From Desulfovibrio sp. (lineage in GTDB: Bacteria > Desulfobacterota > Desulfovibrionia > Desulfovibrionales > Desulfovibrionaceae): 8,648 nt of DNA. A model generated the notes under the pieces. The model was not told the DNA's origin. It saw nothing but the letters and a program-made list of their open reading frames with translations, and did not search any database. The position numbers were made by a program, and so were the translations under genes. Location of the stretch: the NCBI GenBank assembly GCA_003512875.1, contig DONZ01000080.1, positions 1 through 8,648 on the forward strand, in the 5' to 3' direction. Positions 5,026 through 8,648 of this stretch are shown here, in pieces (positions within the stretch are counted from its first letter, which is position 1; each line of letters opens with the position of its first letter).

Positions 5026-7098
5026 CTATTGCTTCAATCCGAGCAAGGTTTCAAACATTTGGTCTGCTGTGGAAATAAGCTTTGCAGCAGCTGTGTAGGA
5101 ATGTTGATATCTGATCAATAAAGTAAGTTCTTCGTCCAAGTTCACGCCCGCAACGGATTGGGCTTGTGTTTCCGCTTCATTGGCAAGGGTTTGGTAATAA
5201 TCGGCATTAAAATTGGCGTTTCTTGTGTCAGAGCCTATATTTCCGACTATTGCGGCGTAATAGGATAAGAGGCTTTCTTCCCTTGTTTCCCAAACCGTGG
5301 TGATTTTAATGGGAGCTTCCGCAAGCTTTCCGATTTGCTGGGCTATTGTTCCGTCGCCGATATTGCCTTCCGTCTGCCCGTCAATGGAGGCGGAGTTGAT
5401 ATATTCCGGATTATCCACCAAATTCGGGTTGATATGGATAGTCGAAGCGCTGTCGCCTCCGAAAAATGTGTTGATGCCGAGAGCCGCCCAAAGTCCTGTC
5501 GTATCGGAACCCATTTTAAATTCCACGTCTTCGGCGGCGGTCAATTGAAGCATACCGCCTTCAATGGTCGCTGTGACAAGTTGCTTGCCGTTGTCATCGA
5601 CGAAACTGCGGTTGATGGCGGCGGCTACATCCTGCAAACTGTGCTTGTTCGGATCGAAGTTTTCAGGAGGATTGCCGGCGGGATTGAAATTCAACGAACC
5701 GGATAAAAGAGGTTCTCCGGTCTTATCATTATAAAAATGCAGATTCAGGTTTCCTTCGGTCAGTCTGTCGTGGAACGCATACGTTTGCCAATCGCTGCCA
5801 AGAGCCAAATCGGGTCTTTCGATTTTTGTCGTTCCGAGTATATGGTTGAAACCGTCAAGACCGGTGCCTTGGCTGTGTATGCGGTTCACTTCCCAAATAA
5901 GGCTTTCCGCCAACGCGTCAAGCTGGGCTTCGTATTTTGATATTCTTTTGTCGCGTACTTCACAGTATGCCCCGAGCTTGCCCCCTAAGGATTCCATATC
6001 AAGGTTCTTGCTGACGTTGATAGGGTCACGGGTTGGTTCGTGCCAAAAGACACTGTCCTTCGGAACGATATAAAACTTATCGCCGATGTCGAAATAAGGG
6101 GTATCGCCTTCTTTCAGCCCGTCGCCGGAAAATGATATTTTCAATTCCGCAATGTCAAGCTTTTCGCCGACAGGAGGAACGGTAAAGACATTGTTTCCCT
6201 TGGAATCGGTAACCCATGATTTTCCGCCGTCGATGGAAACTTTAAATTCCGTCGGGCTGACAAATTCCATGGTGTATTCATAAGCGCTTGAACCTTCGAA
6301 ATGCAATTCGCCGGTAAAGTTCTTACAGTCGTTTTCGTAAAAAGGACCTTGGTTGGAAAGGTGGTATTTGGTTTGATTTTCAAGCAAAGGCATACCTTCC
6401 TTGAGGTACACTTTGAAATCTCTGGGTCCTTTGTCCTGAACGCTGACATCGACCAAGGTGCTCAGCTCACGCACCAAAGCGTCACGCTTATCCAAAAGGG
6501 AATTGCAATTGTTGCTGGGCGGATTGTAGCTCTTTGAGATTTCTTGGTTTACATCAGCCAGTTTGTCAATGATTTCATTGACATCTGATATCGCAAGGTT
6601 GATATATTCATTCATTTCCCTTTTGGTGTCGGCAAGGGCTTTGTTCGCATTTTGATAGAGCATGGTCAAATTCTGCGTTTTTGAAATGATATCTTCCCTT
6701 ACCGCCGTACTGCCGGGATTGGTGCTTAATTTTGTCCATGCCTGCAGGAAGCTTGACAGCTGATCGTGGATACCGTCCGTATTCGCCTCGTTAAACGTGC
6801 TTTGCACCGTTTGCATGATGACGGATTCTTCATTCCACATATTGAAAAGCCCGTTTTGGGAAAGATAATTATTTTCCAAATAACGGTCAAAATTGCGGTA
6901 TATTTCTTGGGCGTAGGCACCTGTTCCAATTTGACCTGGTCGGTAGTCAAAAGGAGTGGACTCTTGGAAACGGACAGATTGGCGGACATATCCGGCTGTA
7001 TTGCTGTTCGCAATATTGTTACCGGTGGTGTTGATGGCGACTTGGTTCGCCCGTACCGCATTGTTTCCTATATTGAGTAAGTTGCTTACGCCTGTCAT
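5026..7098 (-). CDS. flgK: Flagellar hook-associated protein 1 FlgK (HAP1), enlarged
   Basis: FlgK is the first junction protein assembled on the hook after the cap is exchanged; it is exported by the flagellar type III system with help from FlgN. The N-terminus is diagnostic: LLNIGNNAVRANQVAINTTG (7-26) followed by NNIANSNTAGYVRQ (27-40), the rod/hook/HAP signature. The C-terminus (about 648-690, GVNLDEELTLLIRYQHSYTAAAKL) is the matching D0 helix. At 690 residues it exceeds Salmonella FlgK (553). One extra module at about 271-348 carries SIDGGKSW (288-295), related to those in FlgL. The region around 487-520 (SLQDVAAAIN, then LVTATIEGGMLQLT) resembles the flagellin IN motif, and LGINTFFGGDSASTIHIN at 540-557 is typical of FlgK. 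Cysteines at 198, 258 and 379 are unusual. A GAGG site seven bases before ATG 7098 supports the start; it lies 21 bases after flgN. Confidence 0.97.
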   Translation of the reverse strand: MTGVSNLLNIGNNAVRANQVAINTTGNNIANSNTAGYVRQSVRFQESTPFDYRPGQIGTGAYAQEIYRNFDRYLENNYLSQNGLFNMWNEESVIMQTVQSTFNEANTDGIHDQLSSFLQAWTKLSTNPGSTAVREDIISKTQNLTMLYQNANKALADTKREMNEYINLAISDVNEIIDKLADVNQEISKSYNPPSNNCNSLLDKRDALVRELSTLVDVSVQDKGPRDFKVYLKEGMPLLENQTKYHLSNQGPFYENDCKNFTGELHFEGSSAYEYTMEFVSPTEFKVSIDGGKSWVTDSKGNNVFTVPPVGEKLDIAELKISFSGDGLKEGDTPYFDIGDKFYIVPKDSVFWHEPTRDPINVSKNLDMESLGGKLGAYCEVRDKRISKYEAQLDALAESLIWEVNRIHSQGTGLDGFNHILGTTKIERPDLALGSDWQTYAFHDRLTEGNLNLHFYNDKTGEPLLSGSLNFNPAGNPPENFDPNKHSLQDVAAAINRSFVDDNGKQLVTATIEGGMLQLTAAEDVEFKMGSDTTGLWAALGINTFFGGDSASTIHINPNLVDNPEYINSASIDGQTEGNIGDGTIAQQIGKLAEAPIKITTVWETREESLLSYYAAIVGNIGSDTRNANFNADYYQTLANEAETQAQSVAGVNLDEELTLLIRYQHSYTAAAKLISTADQMFETLLGLKQ
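6055..6288 (-). repeat. FlgK insert module related to the FlgL Asp-box modules
   Basis: Residues about 271-348 of FlgK: YEYTMEF, then FKVSIDGGKSWVT, an acidic strand region and a closing GDKFYIVP. The closing element resembles GSQFVVRP in FlgL copy B. The codons for DGGK[TS]WVT are nearly identical to those in FlgL copy A (GACGGCGGAAAA then CATGGGT in both). Confidence 0.6.
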
Positions 7099-7119
7099 GA
7101 TGATGCCTCAAATGTGTTT

Positions 7120-7584
7120 TTAATATCTGGCGCTGAATACGGCCGCCTGAGGATGTTCCTTCGCGTATGTTCCGCGTCTGCTGTAATTGGTGCGCTGCGG
7201 AGGTATGATACGTTCATGCAGATAATTCAAAAGGTCCTTGCTTTGGTCCAAAAGCCCCAAAGAAAGGCGGGTGTTCAAAGACGCCTGCCTTGCGCAGGCT
7301 TGTTCTTTCTTGTCAATGCTGAGCCAAAGGGAGAGAATGATTTCCCTTTTGTCTTCTGGAAGCATTTGGGCGTAATCTTTTAAACGCCCTCCGCCAAGGG
7401 CTTGGATAATGCTTTCTTTTTCCGTAGCCAGCTGCCTTAACAATTCGTGAATGGAAAATTCAATGGTCATAACTGCGTCGGTATCACGTTTCATGAGCAG
7501 GGAAAATTCTTCCTGCAAAAGCTCTTTCATGAGATCTAACGCCTTATCTTGGCGGTTTAATGTATCTTGGATATTTGCAAACAT
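7120..7584 (-). CDS. flgN: FlgN-family export chaperone for FlgK and FlgL
   Basis: A 154-residue, mostly helical cytoplasmic protein of the size and composition of FlgN. FlgN binds the C-terminal helices of FlgK and FlgL and escorts them to the flagellar export gate. Helical heptad-like stretches cover about 5-65 (ALDLMKELLQEEF at 15-27, LLRQLATEKESIIQAL at 48-63) and 76-127. The tail is basic and aromatic (QRTNYSRRGTYAKEH, then FSARY at the end), as seen in FlgN-like proteins near flgK. Sequence identity in this family is low, so the call leans on position: directly before flgK with a 21-base gap. The start is fixed by GGAGG (7595-7591), six bases before ATG 7584. It follows the M23 gene after 50 bases. 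Confidence 0.85.
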   Translation of the reverse strand: MFANIQDTLNRQDKALDLMKELLQEEFSLLMKRDTDAVMTIEFSIHELLRQLATEKESIIQALGGGRLKDYAQMLPEDKREIILSLWLSIDKKEQACARQASLNTRLSLGLLDQSKDLLNYLHERIIPPQRTNYSRRGTYAKEHPQAAVFSARY

Positions 7585-7590
7585 GTGATT

Positions 7591-7595
7591 CCTCC
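7591..7595 (-). promoter_or_regulatory. Strong ribosome binding site of flgN with double GGA
   Basis: The minus strand reads ACGGAGGAAT just before the flgN ATG. GGAGG at 7595-7591 is a near-perfect Shine-Dalgarno, six bases from the start. ACGGA fits the ANGGA core of CsrA sites and a second GGA overlaps it, so CsrA could compete with ribosomes here. No hairpin presenting the GGA in a loop is evident. Confidence 0.55.
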
Positions 7596-7634
7596 GTCAA
7601 ATTTATGTCACATCAATTCTTTTTTTGGTCTGCA

Positions 7635-8648
7635 CTAGGAAATTTCTTCCTTGGCGAAATACGGTTCAGGGTTTATGGAAAGCCCGTTTTGTCTTATTTC
7701 AAAGTGCAAATGGCTGCCATTTGTCCGACCGCTTGAACCTACTTTTGCAATTTGTGTGCCAGAATTGATTGTATCGCCTGCCTTGACAAGAAGCTCGCTG
7801 TTATGCCCATATACGCTTTCAACACCGTTGCCATGGTCGATAATGATCATGTTACCCAATTCCCTGTCTTGTCCCGCAAACTTCACAATGCCTGTTCCGC
7901 TTGCCGTGACCGCGCTGCCATGCTTCGCCTGAATGTCAAGCCCGGTATGCCAAGCCCTCTGCTTGTTGACAGGGTCGAATCTCCAGCCGAATGAAGAAGA
8001 AATGGAGCCGGCAGCAGGCATTTGAAATTCATTTTCCAAAGGCTTTGCGGAAACATTTTCAAAAACGGGGGGAGTGCTGATAATTGTGCCGCCGCCTATA
8101 TGCGCAGCGGTTTCCATACCCTGCCCTGTTTGCTTCTTTGCCTGCATTTCTTGAATTTGAGCTTCTTCCTGAGGAGACAGGGAAGCCACAAGCGTACCCA
8201 TTCTTAAAGCGTCTTCCAAGCTCGGAAGCTTGAATGCGGGCTTAATTTGTTCCGTTTCCGCTTGTGCGGGCTTCGTATTTTCCGCCACTTGAATTTGCGT
8301 GTCAGGCTTTTGTCCCCCGCTTGCCAAAATCATCGCCCGTCTTTGTTGATAAGGAATATAGGTTGTTGAAATGCCTGCCAAAATATCACTTTGCATGCTC
8401 TGTCCAATCCCCTGACTTTGGATTTCCTGACCGGACACCGCCTGCCGCGCATTTTGTTCCGGTTTTTGTTCAGGCTGCCGGATAGGCGTTTCTTGGTTTG
8501 TCCCTGTTTGGACGGTCGGTTCCGCAACCTTGAACGTGCGCGCGATGGAGGCGCTTCTGTCAAAATAATCTTCACGGGTCGGAGCTTTCACTTCCGTTGT
8601 GCGGGGGCTTTCCTGATATTTCTTAATAGGATTTCCCTTCTTGTCCAA
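7635..8648 (-). CDS. M23-family (LytM-type) peptidoglycan endopeptidase in the flgJ position, 5' end outside window
   Basis: The frame is open to the window edge, so the N-terminus is missing; the TTG at the very edge is probably an internal Leu codon. Numbering from the edge, residues 1-200 are a low-complexity linker rich in Gln, Glu, Thr and Pro, and 210-330 form a complete M23 domain. It has SSSFGWRFDP (217-226), HTGLD (H234, D238), GNGVESVYGH with H282, and SHLHFEIRQ with H313 and H315. In LytM enzymes the Zn ligands are the first His, the Asp and the last His, and the other two His are catalytic, so all five are present and the enzyme should be active. It should cut peptide cross-links in the periplasm. 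Lying upstream of flgN-flgK, it probably replaces the glucosaminidase of classical FlgJ in letting the rod through the wall. A rod-binding domain may lie in the missing part. No separate promoter is seen before flgN. Confidence 0.92.
   Translation of the reverse strand: MDKKGNPIKKYQESPRTTEVKAPTREDYFDRSASIARTFKVAEPTVQTGTNQETPIRQPEQKPEQNARQAVSGQEIQSQGIGQSMQSDILAGISTTYIPYQQRRAMILASGGQKPDTQIQVAENTKPAQAETEQIKPAFKLPSLEDALRMGTLVASLSPQEEAQIQEMQAKKQTGQGMETAAHIGGGTIISTPPVFENVSAKPLENEFQMPAAGSISSSFGWRFDPVNKQRAWHTGLDIQAKHGSAVTASGTGIVKFAGQDRELGNMIIIDHGNGVESVYGHNSELLVKAGDTINSGTQIAKVGSSGRTNGSHLHFEIRQNGLSINPEPYFAKEEIS

Noticed and set aside
7605..7613. ATGTCACAT palindrome between the M23 gene and flgN as an operator
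   Set aside because: Nine bases with a single central base occur by chance often, and the position inside a closely packed operon makes a new promoter there unlikely.
8646..8648. TTG at the window edge as the true start of the M23 gene
   Set aside because: It is simply the last readable codon. No ribosome site can be seen and the domain linker would begin abruptly; the gene almost surely extends beyond the window.

Overview
The window reads almost entirely on the minus strand. It looks like the distal end of a flagellar hook-filament junction operon followed by two short gene pairs. The gene order, the large FlgK and FlgL proteins, the M23 peptidase in the FlgJ position, and csrA and fliW directly after flgL all resemble the Desulfovibrionaceae (sulfidogenic Desulfobacterota). 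Base composition is moderate (roughly mid-40s % GC by eye), so a lower-GC member of that family, marine or gut-associated, is plausible. This placement is inferred from gene content and protein resemblance, not from a marker gene.

Layout in transcription order, from high to low coordinates: an M23 peptidase whose N-terminus lies outside the window (8648-7635); a FlgN-type chaperone (7584-7120); flgK (7098-5026); flgL (5004-3442); a single reading frame joining CsrA to FliW (3424-2756); a 68-base gap; a V4R-domain sensor-like protein (2687-2163) overlapping by 4 bases a GGDEF diguanylate cyclase (2166-1186); a 105-base gap with an A/T-rich hairpin; and livH (1080-175), which overlaps the start of livM (178 to the window edge). 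Gaps inside the flagellar block are 50, 21, 21 and 17 bases, as expected for one operon.

FlgN should chaperone FlgK and FlgL, which join hook to filament. The M23 peptidase probably opens peptidoglycan for the rod or remodels it. The CsrA-FliW protein is the most striking object: CsrA is an RNA-binding translational repressor (classically of flagellin mRNA), and FliW is the antagonist that releases CsrA when flagellin is low. Here both are one polypeptide, with the key residues of the CsrA half intact. Next to it sits a possible second signalling layer: a cysteine-rich V4R protein translationally coupled to a soluble diguanylate cyclase with an intact active-site motif and I-site. CsrA and c-di-GMP both govern motility in many bacteria, so their adjacency is suggestive but unproven.

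FlgK and FlgL are both enlarged by related inserted modules carrying an Asp-box motif (S-x-D-x-G-x-[TS]-W): two copies in FlgL and one in FlgK. The livHM genes are an ordinary branched-chain amino acid ABC permease pair and probably form a separate transcription unit. I saw no RNA genes, CRISPR arrays, insertion sequences or prophage genes.
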